From the NCBI RefSeq assembly GCF_004214895.1, contig NZ_CP035952.1:2986501-3050500 (forward strand): a stretch of DNA of 64,000 nucleotides, written 5' to 3'. This stretch comes from Pseudomonas tructae. Lineage in GTDB: Bacteria > Pseudomonadota > Gammaproteobacteria > Pseudomonadales > Pseudomonadaceae. Position numbers and translations under genes: made by a program. The stretch's first letter is position 1, and every line of letters starts with the position of its first letter. Under the pieces are notes generated by a model. That model saw only the letters and a list, made by a program, of their open reading frames with translations, ran no database searches and was not told the origin of the DNA. Positions 43,608 through 56,000 of this stretch are shown here, one piece after another.

Positions 43608-46600
43608 ATGCCCGCCGCCAACACTTTTGCCCTCACCGCCGCCCAGCGTGACATCTGGCTGGACCAGATCAGCCATGGCGACTCGCCGCGGTACAACGTC
43701 GGCGGCTATGTCGACTTCGACGGCGACATCGATGCCGGTCGGCTACGCCAGGCGTTGGTGCACTTGATGGGCCTGCACGACAGCCTGCGTACGGTGCTGG
43801 TGGCGCAGGACGAGGACAGCGGTGTGCCGCGCCAGTGTTTTAGCGATGGGCTTGCGGTCGACCTTAGCGAGCATGATCTACGCGCCATCCCCGAGCCGTT
43901 CGCGGCTGCACAGGCCTTGATGAAGGCCAGGCTGCAGCGCCCTTATGCGCTGGATACAGCGCCCTTGTGGGGGACGATGCTGATTCGCATCGCTGACCGG
44001 CGCTACCTGTTTGTCCTGCATACCCACCACCTGATCCTCGATGGCTGGGGGATAGACCAGATGTTCAAGCAGACCGCCGACTGCTATCGCTTGCTTGAAC
44101 AGGGCCAACCCTTGCCCGACACGGCGCCGTCCTACCGCGATTTCATCGATGACGACGCCCACTATCAGCAGTCGACGCGGCAGGCCCGCGATCGCGACTA
44201 CTGGCTGGCCAAGTACAAGCAGCTTCCGGATCCCTTGCTGGCACCTCGTGAGCGTGGCGCACTGATCGCGGCCGAGCCGACGGCTGCTCTGGAACTGCCC
44301 TTCGACGCCGGGTTGCTTACACGCATGCGGCAACTGGCGCAGGACCTGCAAGCGTCGGCTTTTCACGTGTTGCTGGCGGCCCTGCATGTGTGTTGCGCAC
44401 GTACCTGGCAACGTGACGAGTGGGTACTCGGCTTGCCGGTGCGCAACCGCAGCAACGCAAGGTTCAAGGCAACCATGGGCTTGTTCAGCCAGGTCAGCGC
44501 CTTGCACATGGACTTCGGCCGCAGCCAGTCGTTCGCCGAACTGGTGGGCGCCATTGGCGATACCCTCAAGCAGGATTTTCGTCATCAGCGCTTCTCGCTG
44601 AGTGACCTGAACCGGGCGCTGGGTGCGCAGCGTGAGGAACGCTCGCAACTGTTCGAACTGATGCTGTCCTACGAAGAAGACGACAACGACCTGCGTTATG
44701 GTCAAACGGCCAGCCACTCCGTGATGATCTGCAACGGCCACGGACCGACCCCCTTGAGTATTCACCTGCGCGGCAACAGTCACAGCGCCAAGGCGTGCCT
44801 GCACCTGGTTTACAACCACGCCTGGTTCAGTGCCGAGGAGGTCCGGGCCCTGGCCGAGCGTTTACTGTATGTACTGGAGCAGGGTTTGCAACGACCGGAA
44901 CTGAGCATCGCCGCCTTCGACGTGCTGACCGCCAGCGAACACGCCCGTTTGCAGGCCTGGAACGCCACCTCGGTGCCCGCCGCGTGCCAGGCGCTGATCC
45001 ATCGGCGGATCGAGGCTCAGGCTGCAGCTTGGCCGCAAGCGGTGGCCGCCTTTCACAACGGCCAGCAGCTGAGTTACGGTGAGTTGAACCGCCGGGCCGA
45101 TATCCTCGCCCGGCACCTAATCGCCCTGGGCAGCCAGCCTGAGCAACGTGTCGCGGTGGTTGCCCGGCGTGGGCTGGACACCCTGGTCGGTTTGCTGGCG
45201 GTGCTCAAGAGCGGTGCTGCGTACGTGCCGATCGACCCGGCGCAACCTCTTGAACGCCTGGCTTACCTGCTCGATGACAGTGCGCCGCAGGTGGTCTTGA
45301 CGCAGTCCTCGCTGAGCGAGCGCCTGCCTGCCCATGGTCGGCCACAGATCGAACTGGACCGCTGCGACTGGAACGAGGCGCTGGACAGTCGCCCGCTGTC
45401 GCTGGCCCAGAGTGCCGACAGCCTGGCCTATGTCATCTACACCTCAGGCTCCACCGGCGAGCCGAAAGGGGTGATGGTCGAGCACCGCATGCTCGCCAAC
45501 CTGGTCGATTGGAGTTGCACTGCCTTTGACTTGGGCCCCGGCCGCCAGCAGTCGTGCCTGGCCGGCTTCGGCTTCGATGCCATGGCCTGGGAAGTCTGGC
45601 CGGCACTGTGCAGCGGCGCGACCCTGCACCTGGCGCCGGTACGCGACGGCGCCGAGGATATCGAGGCCTTGCTGCGCTGGTGGCGTGCCCAGCCGCTGGA
45701 TGTGAGCTTCCTGCCGACGCCCGTGGCTGAACATGCCTTTGCCCAGGGCGAGCTGCATCCGACCTTGCACACCTTGCTGGTCGGCGGTGATCGCCTGCGC
45801 CGTCTGGGCCGTGAGCAGCGCTACCGGGTGATCAACAACTACGGCCCCACCGAAGCCACGGTGGTGGCCACTGCCGGGCAGGTCCAGGCAGGCCAGCCCC
45901 TGCATATCGGCGCGCCGGTGGCCAATACCCGAGCCTATGTGCTCGATGGCCAGCGCCGGTTGTTGCCGATCGGTGCAGTCGGTGAGCTCTACATCGGCGG
46001 TAGCGGCGTCGCCCGTGGCTATCTGAATCGCCCGGAACTGACGGCAGAGCGCTTTCTCAGCGACCCGCACAGCGAGGCTGCCAATGCGCGGATGTATCGC
46101 ACTGGCGACCTGGTGTGCTGGAACGCCGACGGCAACCTGGAATACCTTGGGCGCAACGACGACCAGGTGAAGATCCGTGGCGTGCGGGTCGAGCTTGCAG
46201 AAATCGAGGCGGCCCTGGCCAGCCATGCCCGGGTGCGCGAGTGCGTGGTGCTGCTGCGCGACGGCCAGTTGCAGGCCTGGTTCATTGGCGATGCAGCGGC
46301 TACCCCGCTGGAGTTGTACGAGCACCTGCGCCAGCGCCTGTCGGCGGCATTGTTGCCGGGTGCCTACACGAGGCTGACGGCCTGGCCGCTGACCGCCAAC
46401 GGCAAACTGGACCGTCGTGCGCTGCCCGTGGCCGATGACGCGGCCAAGGTCCGCCGCGTGCATGAGGCGCCGCAGGGTGAGATCGAGCAGCGCCTGGCAG
46501 TCTTGTGGGCCGAGTTGCTGAAGGTCGAACGGGTAGGGCGGCGGGACCATTTCTTTGAGCTGGGTGGCCATTCGCTGCTGGCGGTGCAACTGATCGGGCG

Positions 46601-49600
46601 CATGCGCCAGCAGGGTCTGCAAGCTGATGTGCAGGTGCTGTACGGCCAGTCGACCCTGGCCAGCCTGGCCGCCGCCGTGGTGGTTGGCGAGGTTGCGCAG
46701 GTCCCGGCCAACCGGGTCCCGAGCGACTGCCAACAGATTACCCCCGAGCTGCTTGCACTCACCGAACTTGACCAGGCGGCCATCGAACGTATCGTCGCGG
46801 CGGTGCCCGGAGGGGCCGCCAACGTGCAGGAGATTTATCCGCTGGCGCCGCTGCAGCAGGGCCTGCTCTACCATCATGTCACCGATGTGCGCGACCCTTA
46901 CCAGCAACAGGTGTTGTTCGCCTTTGCCGACCCGCAGTGCCTGGCAGCCTTTGCCCAGGCCCTGCAACGGGTGATCGAGCGCCACGACATCCTGCGCACC
47001 AGCCTTGTCTGGGAGGATCTTGAACAGCCCCAGCAAGTGGTATGGCGCAAGGCTCAGCTGGAGGTCGAAACCTGGAGCCAGGTTGCGCAGACGGGTGACG
47101 TCGGTGCGCAACTACGCAGTGATTACGATCCGCAGCAACGGCCGCTGGACTTGCGCCGGGCGCCGATGATGGCACTGGTCAGCGCCGAAGATCGCCAGCA
47201 AGGGCGCTGGCTGGGGTTGCTGCGTTTCCACCACCTGGTCAACGACGCGGTGTCCATCCAGGTACTACTGAGCGAACTTGAAGCGTTCATGGCCGGGAGC
47301 GGTGAGCAACTGCCTGAGCCTGTGGCGTACCGTGACTATGTTGCCCTCAGTGGCGCTGCCGAGCGCCAGGCTGGCCACCAGGCGTTTTTTCGCGAACAAC
47401 TGGTCGGCGTCGAGGCGCCTGTGCCCATCCCGGGACTGGGCGGTGCGACCGTTGATGAGGATCAACTGCACACCTGCAGCGAGCGCCTCGACGATGCACT
47501 GACCGCCACATTGCGCAACCTGGCCCGCCAGCAGGGCGCCAGCCTTGCCAGCCTCCTGCACCTGGCCTGGGCCCAGGTGCTCGGTACCCTGGCGGTGGTC
47601 GATGAGGTCACCGTCGGCACGGTGCTGCTGGGGCGGGCCATGGCTGGCAAAGACGCCGATCGCGCCATGGGCATGTTCATCAACAGCCTGCCGCTGCGGG
47701 TCAACCTCGCCGGGCAATCGGTCAGCCAGGCCCTGGCCGCGACCCATGGACGCCTGGCTGCGCTGCTGGGCCATGAAGATGCGCCGTTGATCCTGGCCCA
47801 GCATTGCAGCGGTCTGCCAGCGGGCACGCCGTTGTTCAACAGCCTGATCAACTACCGCTACGGGGCGGTGGTGCAGGGCCAGGTGCTGCCGGGGGTGACC
47901 CTGGTCGCGGCCAGCGAAGTGCTCAGCCATGGCCTGGTGCTGACCGTGGACGATCAGGAGCAGACCTTGCAGTTGGCCGTCCGCGCGCCACGGGCGATCG
48001 GTGCGCAACGGCTGCTGGACGCGCTGTCGACTGCCTTGCGGCAACTGGGCCAGGCCCTGGCCGAGGGTGGCCATGGTGCGCTGGAGGCGCTGTGCAGTGT
48101 GCCGGCCGCGGAGTTGCAGCGCCTGTTGCACGATTTCAACAGCACCGAGGACCGCCACAGCCCGCTGGACCAGACGCTGCCGGCACTGTTCGAGGCCCAG
48201 GTGCGGCGCACGCCCCAGGCCATCGCGCTGCAGAGCGAGGACGCCAGCCTCGACTACCAGACCCTCAATGCCCAGGCCAATCGCCTGGCTCATCGCCTGC
48301 TGAGCCTGGGCGTTGGTCCCGATACCCGGGTGGCGGTGTGCGTCGAGCGCGGGGTGGCAATGATGGTCGCCTTGCTCGGGGTGCTCAAGGCCGGTGGTGC
48401 CTACGTGCCCCTGGACCCCGGTTACCCGGCCGAGCGCCTGCAATTCTTGCTGACTGACAGCGCGCCCCAGGTACTGTTGGTGCATAGCGCCACCCGTGGC
48501 CTGTTCGAACCGTCGGGGTTAACCCTGCTGGACCTGGACCAGGACGCTTGGCAAGTCGGCGCCGATCACGATCCGCAGGTCCCGGGGTTGGGCCCGGCGC
48601 AGTTGGCCTACGTGATGTACACCTCGGGCTCCACGGGCACGCCCAAGGGGGTGATGATCGAGCATCGCGGCCTGTGCAACCTGATGCATTGGGGCTCGCA
48701 GATCTGCCTGCCACGGCCGGGCGATGCCTTGCTGCAACGGGCGCCGTTCACCTTCGATGGCTCAGTGTGGGAACTGTTCTGGCCGCTGACGGCAGGCCTG
48801 CGCCTGGTCCTGGCGCGACCGGACGGGCACCGCGATCCGGCCTACCTGGTGCAGTTGATCCAGGCCCGCCAGGTGACCCTGATCAAGTTCGTGCCGGCAC
48901 TGCTGCATCAGTTTCTCGAGGTGCCAGGTGTCGAGCGCTGTACCAGCCTGACCGACATTTTCTGCGGCGGCGGTGAGCTGACCCTGGCACTGCTGGCCAG
49001 CGTGCGCCAGCGCCTGCCCAAGGTGCGTTTGCACAACGTCTATGGTCCTACCGAGGCCACTGTGGACAGCACCGCCTGGACCCTGCGGGCCGATGAACCG
49101 CTGCCGCTGCAGGTGCCGCCCATTGGCCGGCCGATCGCCAACACCCGCCTGTATGTACTCGATGCCCACGACCGCCTGGTGCCGCTGGGTGCGGTGGGGC
49201 AGTTGCATATCGGTGGCGTCGGCGTGGCGCGTGGTTACCTGGGGTTGCCGGCCTTGCAGGCGCAACGTTTTATCGCCAGCCCGTTCGTGGACGGCGATCG
49301 TTTGTACCGTACCGGCGATCTGGTGCGTTACCGCGAGGATGGCCAGCTCGACTTTCTTGGCCGCAACGACTTTCAGGTCAAGCTGCGTGGGCTGCGGGTC
49401 GAGCTTGGCGAGATCGAGGCATGGCTGGTCGCGCACCCGGCGATCAGCCAGTGCGTGGTGCTGATGCGCGAAGAGCGCCTGGTGGCCTATTTCACCTGCC
49501 GCGAAGGTGCCCATGCGCCGGCCCTGGAGGTCCTGCGCAACCACTTGCTGGCGCGCATGCCCGAGTACATGGTGCCGTCGGCGTATGTGGCGCTGGCGCA

Positions 49601-49970
49601 ACTGCCGCTGAGCGCCAATGGCAAGGTGGATCGTCAGGCGTTGCCTGCCCCCGGTGCCGAAGCGGTGATCAGCCGCAGCTACCAGGCGCCACAGGGCGAG
49701 CTGGAAACGGCGCTGGCAGACATCTGGACGCAGGTGCTGAAAATCGAGCAGGTCGGTCGCGACGACAACTTCTTCGAATTGGGTGGCCATTCGCTGCTCG
49801 CCGTCAACCTGGTGGCGCGCATGCGCCAGGCCGGGTTGCATGTCGATGCACGGACCTTGTTCAGCCAGCCGACCCTGGCGGGCCTTGCGGCCAGCACCCA
49901 GCGCCAGCCGTTGCAGGTAGCGATTCCCGAGACGACCATCCCGAGCCTGGGCACGCGGCGGCGTCTGTGA
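43608..49970 (+). CDS. psoA: Lipopeptide NRPS, modules 1-2 (starter C-A-T-C-A-T), PsoA-like
   Basis: A 2,120-aa NRPS. The starter condensation domain (LTAAQRDIWLDQISHGD; active site HHLILDG at 140-146) is of the fatty-acylating type. A1 (TSGSTG at 612) has specificity residues read as DAWFLGNVVK, the usual Leu code. T1 has LGGHS with Ser989. C2 carries HHLVNDA at 1208-1214 (Gly replaced by Ala) and lacks the dual epimerisation motif, so residue 1 should stay L. A2 (TSGSTG at 1672) reads DGWKFGVVDK, Glu/Gln-like. T2 Ser is at 2062. There is no thioesterase; a short tail (TIPSLGTRRRL) suits docking to the next NRPS. Leu-Glu is the opening of putisolvin, entolysin and xantholysin; the name psoA is inferred from the later residues. 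Confidence 0.9.
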   Translation: MPAANTFALTAAQRDIWLDQISHGDSPRYNVGGYVDFDGDIDAGRLRQALVHLMGLHDSLRTVLVAQDEDSGVPRQCFSDGLAVDLSEHDLRAIPEPFAAAQALMKARLQRPYALDTAPLWGTMLIRIADRRYLFVLHTHHLILDGWGIDQMFKQTADCYRLLEQGQPLPDTAPSYRDFIDDDAHYQQSTRQARDRDYWLAKYKQLPDPLLAPRERGALIAAEPTAALELPFDAGLLTRMRQLAQDLQASAFHVLLAALHVCCARTWQRDEWVLGLPVRNRSNARFKATMGLFSQVSALHMDFGRSQSFAELVGAIGDTLKQDFRHQRFSLSDLNRALGAQREERSQLFELMLSYEEDDNDLRYGQTASHSVMICNGHGPTPLSIHLRGNSHSAKACLHLVYNHAWFSAEEVRALAERLLYVLEQGLQRPELSIAAFDVLTASEHARLQAWNATSVPAACQALIHRRIEAQAAAWPQAVAAFHNGQQLSYGELNRRADILARHLIALGSQPEQRVAVVARRGLDTLVGLLAVLKSGAAYVPIDPAQPLERLAYLLDDSAPQVVLTQSSLSERLPAHGRPQIELDRCDWNEALDSRPLSLAQSADSLAYVIYTSGSTGEPKGVMVEHRMLANLVDWSCTAFDLGPGRQQSCLAGFGFDAMAWEVWPALCSGATLHLAPVRDGAEDIEALLRWWRAQPLDVSFLPTPVAEHAFAQGELHPTLHTLLVGGDRLRRLGREQRYRVINNYGPTEATVVATAGQVQAGQPLHIGAPVANTRAYVLDGQRRLLPIGAVGELYIGGSGVARGYLNRPELTAERFLSDPHSEAANARMYRTGDLVCWNADGNLEYLGRNDDQVKIRGVRVELAEIEAALASHARVRECVVLLRDGQLQAWFIGDAAATPLELYEHLRQRLSAALLPGAYTRLTAWPLTANGKLDRRALPVADDAAKVRRVHEAPQGEIEQRLAVLWAELLKVERVGRRDHFFELGGHSLLAVQLIGRMRQQGLQADVQVLYGQSTLASLAAAVVVGEVAQVPANRVPSDCQQITPELLALTELDQAAIERIVAAVPGGAANVQEIYPLAPLQQGLLYHHVTDVRDPYQQQVLFAFADPQCLAAFAQALQRVIERHDILRTSLVWEDLEQPQQVVWRKAQLEVETWSQVAQTGDVGAQLRSDYDPQQRPLDLRRAPMMALVSAEDRQQGRWLGLLRFHHLVNDAVSIQVLLSELEAFMAGSGEQLPEPVAYRDYVALSGAAERQAGHQAFFREQLVGVEAPVPIPGLGGATVDEDQLHTCSERLDDALTATLRNLARQQGASLASLLHLAWAQVLGTLAVVDEVTVGTVLLGRAMAGKDADRAMGMFINSLPLRVNLAGQSVSQALAATHGRLAALLGHEDAPLILAQHCSGLPAGTPLFNSLINYRYGAVVQGQVLPGVTLVAASEVLSHGLVLTVDDQEQTLQLAVRAPRAIGAQRLLDALSTALRQLGQALAEGGHGALEALCSVPAAELQRLLHDFNSTEDRHSPLDQTLPALFEAQVRRTPQAIALQSEDASLDYQTLNAQANRLAHRLLSLGVGPDTRVAVCVERGVAMMVALLGVLKAGGAYVPLDPGYPAERLQFLLTDSAPQVLLVHSATRGLFEPSGLTLLDLDQDAWQVGADHDPQVPGLGPAQLAYVMYTSGSTGTPKGVMIEHRGLCNLMHWGSQICLPRPGDALLQRAPFTFDGSVWELFWPLTAGLRLVLARPDGHRDPAYLVQLIQARQVTLIKFVPALLHQFLEVPGVERCTSLTDIFCGGGELTLALLASVRQRLPKVRLHNVYGPTEATVDSTAWTLRADEPLPLQVPPIGRPIANTRLYVLDAHDRLVPLGAVGQLHIGGVGVARGYLGLPALQAQRFIASPFVDGDRLYRTGDLVRYREDGQLDFLGRNDFQVKLRGLRVELGEIEAWLVAHPAISQCVVLMREERLVAYFTCREGAHAPALEVLRNHLLARMPEYMVPSAYVALAQLPLSANGKVDRQALPAPGAEAVISRSYQAPQGELETALADIWTQVLKIEQVGRDDNFFELGGHSLLAVNLVARMRQAGLHVDARTLFSQPTLAGLAASTQRQPLQVAIPETTIPSLGTRRRL

Positions 49971-50098
49971 AACACCCGGGGGCCGCCTGGCGGCCCCGGG
50001 CTAGAGCGGCTTTGTCCCGACTTCCCATGTCAGACCGGCCGGTCATGATCCATTAGCGTGTCGACGATTTCCCTTTTGGCAAAGCAGGATGCTTACCG

Positions 50099-53000
50099 AT
50101 GCTCTTCAGCGAACTGATGGCTGCGCTCTCCACCCATGCAATCCGACTCCAGCGTGAAGACCAGGACCTGATTGTCCTGGGCGACGACCAAACCCTGGAC
50201 GACAACCTGTGGGAGGCACTGTCGCGGCACAAGCCAGCGTTACTGGCCATGCTCGCTGAACAGGATGACGACTGGTTGAGCCCGGCGTTTCGTATCACTC
50301 CGGACATGCTGCCGCTGGTCGACCTCGACCAGGCCGCGATCGATCGAATCGTCGCCAGCGTCCCGGGTGGGGCGGCGAACGTCCAGGACATCTACCCCCT
50401 GGCGCCGCTGCAGCAGGGCATGCTCTACCATCACCTGGCAGCCGGCGACGGTGATCCGTACCTGTCGCAAGTACAGCTGCGCTTTGCCAGCCGCGAGCAC
50501 CTGGAGGCTTTTGCCGCCGGCCTGCAGTGGGTGATCCAGCGTCATGACATCCTGCGTACTGCGCTGCACTGGGAGTACCTCGACGCGCCGGTGCAGGTGG
50601 TCTGGCGCGAGGCGCAGCTGATGCGCGAGGCCGTTGCCGTGGACGGCGCCCAGGCGTTGGCGCAGTTGTGCAGCCGTTTTGACCCCCGGCACTACCGCCT
50701 GGACCTGCATCAGGCGCCGTTGATGCAACTGATGCATGCCCGCGGCGAAGGTGAGGCGTGGGTGGCATTGCTGTCGTTCCACCACACCGTGATGGACCAC
50801 ACCGCGCTGGATATCGTGCGCCGCGAAATTCACGCGCACCTGACCGGTGAGACTGCCCAGCTGGCGGCGCCGGTGGCGTTTCGCAATGTGCTGGCCGAGG
50901 CGCGCCTGGCCCTGGACGAGCAGGCCCATGAGGATTTCTTTACCCAGATGCTCGCCGACATCGACGCGCCGACCCTGGCGTTCGGCTTGCAAGACAAGGG
51001 CGATCAGGCGCTCGAAGAGGCGCGCCTGAGCCTGGCACCCTCACTCAGCCGCCGCCTGCGCGAGCAGGCCCGGCAACTGGGGGTGAGTCCGGCAAGCGTG
51101 CTGCATCTGGGCTTCGCCCGCCTGCTCGGGCAGTTGTCGGCCCGCCAGAGTGTGGTGTTCGGCAGCGTGCTGCTGGGGCGCATGAGCACCGGCGCCGGTG
51201 GCGATCAGGCGTTGGGCATGTTCATCAATACTCTGCCGCTGCGCGTCGATTTGGGCCAGCACGGCGTGCGTGATGCCCTGCTGACGACCCACCGGCGGCT
51301 CAGCGCCTTGCTCGGCCATGAACAGGCCTCGTTGGCGCTGGCTCAGCGTTGCAGTGCGGTCGCGGCGCCGACGCCGTTGTTCAACAGTTTGCTCAACTAT
51401 CGCCATAGCGCGGGCGGTGATGCTGCCGAGATCATCCCGGTGGCACCGGGCATCGATATCGTCGGGGCCCAGGAACGTACCGACTACCCCTTGACCGTGA
51501 GCGTCGATGATCTGGGCGAAGACTTCCGCTTGAGCGTGCAGGCCCTCGCGCCATGGGGTGCCGAGCGCCTCTGTGGGCTGCTGGAACAGACATTGGCCAG
51601 CTTGGTCGAGGCCCTGGAACACACACCAGCGCTGCCTGTTCAGACGCTTGCAGTCCTGCCCGCGCAAGCGCGTGAACAGCTTGTGCACGCTTTCAATGCC
51701 ACGGCCCAGGCCTACGCGCAGGGGCACACCGTGCACGCCCTGGTCGAGGCCCAGGCGCGCCGTGCCCCCGAGGCCGTAGCGCTGAGCCAGGACGGCCTGG
51801 CCCTGAGCTATGGCGAGTTGAACCGGCGTGCCAATCGCCTGGCCCACAGCCTGATCGAGCGTGGCGTGCAACTGGGCGATCGGGTTGCCCTGTGCCTGCC
51901 GCGCAGCGCCGAGCGGGTCATCGGCCTGTTGGCCGTGCTCAAGGCCGGTGCCGCCTACGTGCCGGTGGACCCGAACTACCCGGCCGAGCGTATCGCCTAC
52001 CTGCTGGCCGACAGCGCGCCGACCCTGGTGCTGGCCGATTCGCGCATCGACGGGCTGGCGAACAACGTGCCACGGCTCGACCTCGACCAGCCGGGCGCCT
52101 ACCACCTGGCCGATGACAATCCTCATGTGCCAGGCCTGTACGCGCAGCAGCTGGCCTACGTGGTCTACACCTCCGGTTCCACCGGCCAGCCCAAGGGCGT
52201 GATGATCGAACACCATGCCCTGGCCAACCTGGTGCACTGGCATTGCCAGGCCTTCGACGTGGTGGCCGGTACGCATACCGCAAGCGTCGCAGGCTTCGGT
52301 TTCGACGCCATGGCCTGGGAAGTCTGGCCGGCGTTGTGCGCCGGGGCCACATTGCACTTGCCGCCTGTGCACATCGGCAACGAGCATGTCGATGAGCTGC
52401 TCGACTGGTGGCTGGAGCAACCATTGGCGGTCAGCTTCCTGCCCACGCCAGTGGCCGAGCAGGCCCTGCGCCGCGAGCGTCAGCATCCGACGCTACGCGC
52501 CTTGCTGATCGGTGGTGATCGCCTGCGCCAGTTCGAACGCGACCCGGGCTTTGCCGTGATCAACAACTATGGCCCGACCGAGACCACGGTGGTTGCCACC
52601 TCCGGACGCGTAATGCCGAACGGCACGCTGGATATCGGTAGGCCCATCGCCAACACCCGCGTGTATGTCCTCGACGAGGGCCTGCAACCGGTGCCAGTGG
52701 GGGTTACCGGCGAGTTGTACATTGGCGGCGCACAGGTAGCACGGGGTTACCTGAATCGCCCCGAACTGACGGCAGAGCGTTTTCTCGACGACCCGTTCAG
52801 CGATGCGCCGGGTGCGCGCATGTACCGCAGCGGCGACCTGGTGCGCTGGAATGCCGATGGCACCCTGGACTATCTGGGCCGCAACGACGACCAGGTGAAG
52901 ATCCGCGGTGTGCGGGTCGAGCTGGGCGAGGTCGAGGCAGCCTTGGCTATGCAACCGGGCATCGACGATGCTGTGGCACTGGTGCGCGGTGAGCGGTTGC

Positions 53001-56000
53001 TGGCCTGGTTTACCGAAACTGCGCCGGTCGACCTTGATTCGTTACGTCAGGCCCTGCAAGCCAAGCTACCGGCGCACCTGGTGCCGCAGGCGTTCGTGCG
53101 CCTGGAACTGTGGCCACTGACCAGCCACGGCAAGCTCGACCGTCGCGCGCTGCCGGATCCAGACCCAGCGGCGCTGCTTGGTCAGGCCTATGAAGCACCG
53201 CAGAACGATGCCGAAGCGACCATGGCTGCAGTGTGGGCCGAAGTGCTGGGGGTCGAGCGGGTAGGGCGCCATGACAACTTCTTCGAACTGGGTGGTCATT
53301 CGCTGCTGGCGGTGACCCTGGTCGAGCGCCTGCGCAAGGCCGGCCTGCTTATCGACGTGCGGGTACTGTTCGCCCAACCGACCCTGGCCGCGCTTGCCGC
53401 TGCGGCCGGCGGCAGTCGCGAGGTGGCGGTGCCGGCCAACCGGGTGCCGAACCATGCCGAGCGCATCACCCCGGACATGCTCAGCCTGATCGAGCTGAGC
53501 CAGGCCGATATCGAGCGTATCGTTGCCACTGTGCCGGGTGGCGCTGGCAACGTGCAGGAGATCTACCCGCTGGCGCCCCTGCAGGAGGGCGTGCTCTATC
53601 ATCACCTGAGTGCCGAGCACGGCGACCCCTACCTGTTGCAGACCCGCCTGGCCTTCGACAGCGTCGAGCGCTTGCTGGCCTGGGCCGGAGCCTTGCAGCA
53701 AGTGATCGATCGCCATGACATCCTGCGCACCGCAGTGCTCTGGCAAGGGCTGGCACAGCCGGTTCAGGTGGTCTGGCGCAACGCCGAGCTGGCCGTGATC
53801 GAAACCGACACGCTGCCGGACGAGCCGAGTCTGGACCTGTCCCAGGCACCGCTCACGCGCCTGTACTACAGCCTGGACCCGGTCAACCATCAGGTGCTGG
53901 CGATTTTGCTGTTCCATCACCTGACCCTCGACCACACCGCCATGGACGTGGTCGCCGGCGAAATGCGCGCGCTGCTGTTCGGCCAGGCGCAGACCCTGCC
54001 GGCCGCCGTGCCCTATCGCAACTATGTGGCCCAGGCGCGCTTGGGCGACCAGGCCGGCCACGAAGCGTTCTTCCGTGAAATGCTCGGCGACGTCGATGAG
54101 CCGACTTTGCCGCTGGGTCTTGCCGATGTGCAGGGCGACGGTCGCAGCATCGACACGGCTTACCAGGCGCTCGACGTCGAAGTTGGCCTGCGCCTGCGCA
54201 GCCAGGCGCGTCAGCTCGGGGTCAGCGCCGCGAGTCTGATGCACCTGGCCTGGGCGCGGGTGCTCGGGGTACTTGCCAACCGTCGCGACGTGGTCTTCGG
54301 CACCGTGCTGATGGGCCGTCTGCAGGGCGGTGAAGGCGCCGACCGGGCGCTGGGCATGTTCATCAATACCTTGCCGTTGCGGGTCGACACGGGGGCCGCA
54401 GCGCGTGTTGCGGTACGCGCGACCCACCGCAGCCTGTCGGCATTGCTCGGCCACGAGCACGCACCCCTGGCCCTGGCCCAGCGCTGCAGCGGCGTGGCGG
54501 TGTCCTCGCCGTTGTTCAGCGCCTTGCTCAACTACCGCCACACGGCCGACGATGCGCCACGCGAAGGTGAGGGCATCTGGGCGGGCGTGCGCCTGCTCGG
54601 TGGCCAAGAGCGCAGCAACTATCCGTTGACCCTGAGTGTCAACGACCTGGGTAAAGGCTTTAGCTTCAACGTACTGGCGCTGCCGGGTATTGGCGCGCAG
54701 CGGGTGGCCCAGTGGATGGCCAATGCTGTGGAGCAACTGTTGCAGGTGTTGGAGCAGGGGCTGGAGACGGCAGTCGATGGTTTGCCGATCCACGATGGCG
54801 ATGAACGTCGGCAACTACTGGAAAACTTCAACTCAACGACACAGGCATTCCCTCAGGTGCACACTGTGCACGCCCTGGTCGAGGCCCAGGCGCGCCGTGC
54901 CCCCGAGGCTGTGGCGCTGAGCCAGGACGGCCTGATCTTGAGCTTCGGCGAGATGAACCAGCGCGCCAACCGCCTGGCCCACAGCCTGATCGAGCGTGGC
55001 GTGCAACTGGGCGATCGGGTTGCCCTGTGCCTGCCGCGCAGCGCCGATCGGCTCATCGGCCTGTTGGCCGTGCTCAAGGCCGGTGCCGCCTACGTGCCGG
55101 TGGACCCGAACTACCCGGCCGAGCGTATCGCTTACCTGCTGGCCGACAGCGCGCCGACCCTGGTGCTGGCCGATTCACGCATCGACGGGCTGGCGAACAA
55201 CGTGCCACGGCTCGACCTCGACCAGCCGGGCGCCTACCACCTGGCCGATGACAATCCTCATGTGCCAGGCCTGAACGCGCAGCAGCTGGCCTACGTGGTC
55301 TACACCTCCGGTTCCACCGGCCAGCCCAAGGGCGTGATGATCGAACACCATGCCCTGGCCAACCTGGTGCACTGGCATTGCCAGGCCTTCGACGTGGTGG
55401 CCGGTACGCATACCGCAAGCGTCGCAGGCTTTGGTTTCGACGCCATGGCCTGGGAAGTCTGGCCGGCGTTGTGCGCCGGCGCCACATTGCACTTGCCGCC
55501 GGTGCACATCGGCAACGAGCATGTCGATGAACTGCTCGACTGGTGGCTGGAGCAACCACTGGCAGTCAGCTTCCTGCCCACGCCAGTGGCCGAGCAGGCC
55601 CTGCGCCGCGAGCGCCAGCATCCGACCCTGCGGACTCTGTTGATCGGTGGAGATCGCCTGCGCCAGTTCGAGCGCGACCCGGGCTTTGCCGTGATCAACA
55701 ACTATGGCCCGACCGAGACCACGGTGGTTGCCACCTCCGGACGCGTAATGCCGAACGGCACGCTGGATATCGGTAGGCCCATCGCCAACACCCGCGTGTA
55801 TGTCCTCGACGAGGGCCTGCAACCGGTGCCAGTGGGTGTTACTGGCGAGCTGTACATCGGCGGCGCACAGGTGGCACGGGGTTACCTGAATCGCCCCGAA
55901 CTGACGGCAGAGCGTTTTCTCGACGACCCGTTCAACGATGCGCCGGGCTCACGGATGTACCGCAGCGGCGACCTGGTGCGCTGGAATGCCGATGGCACCC

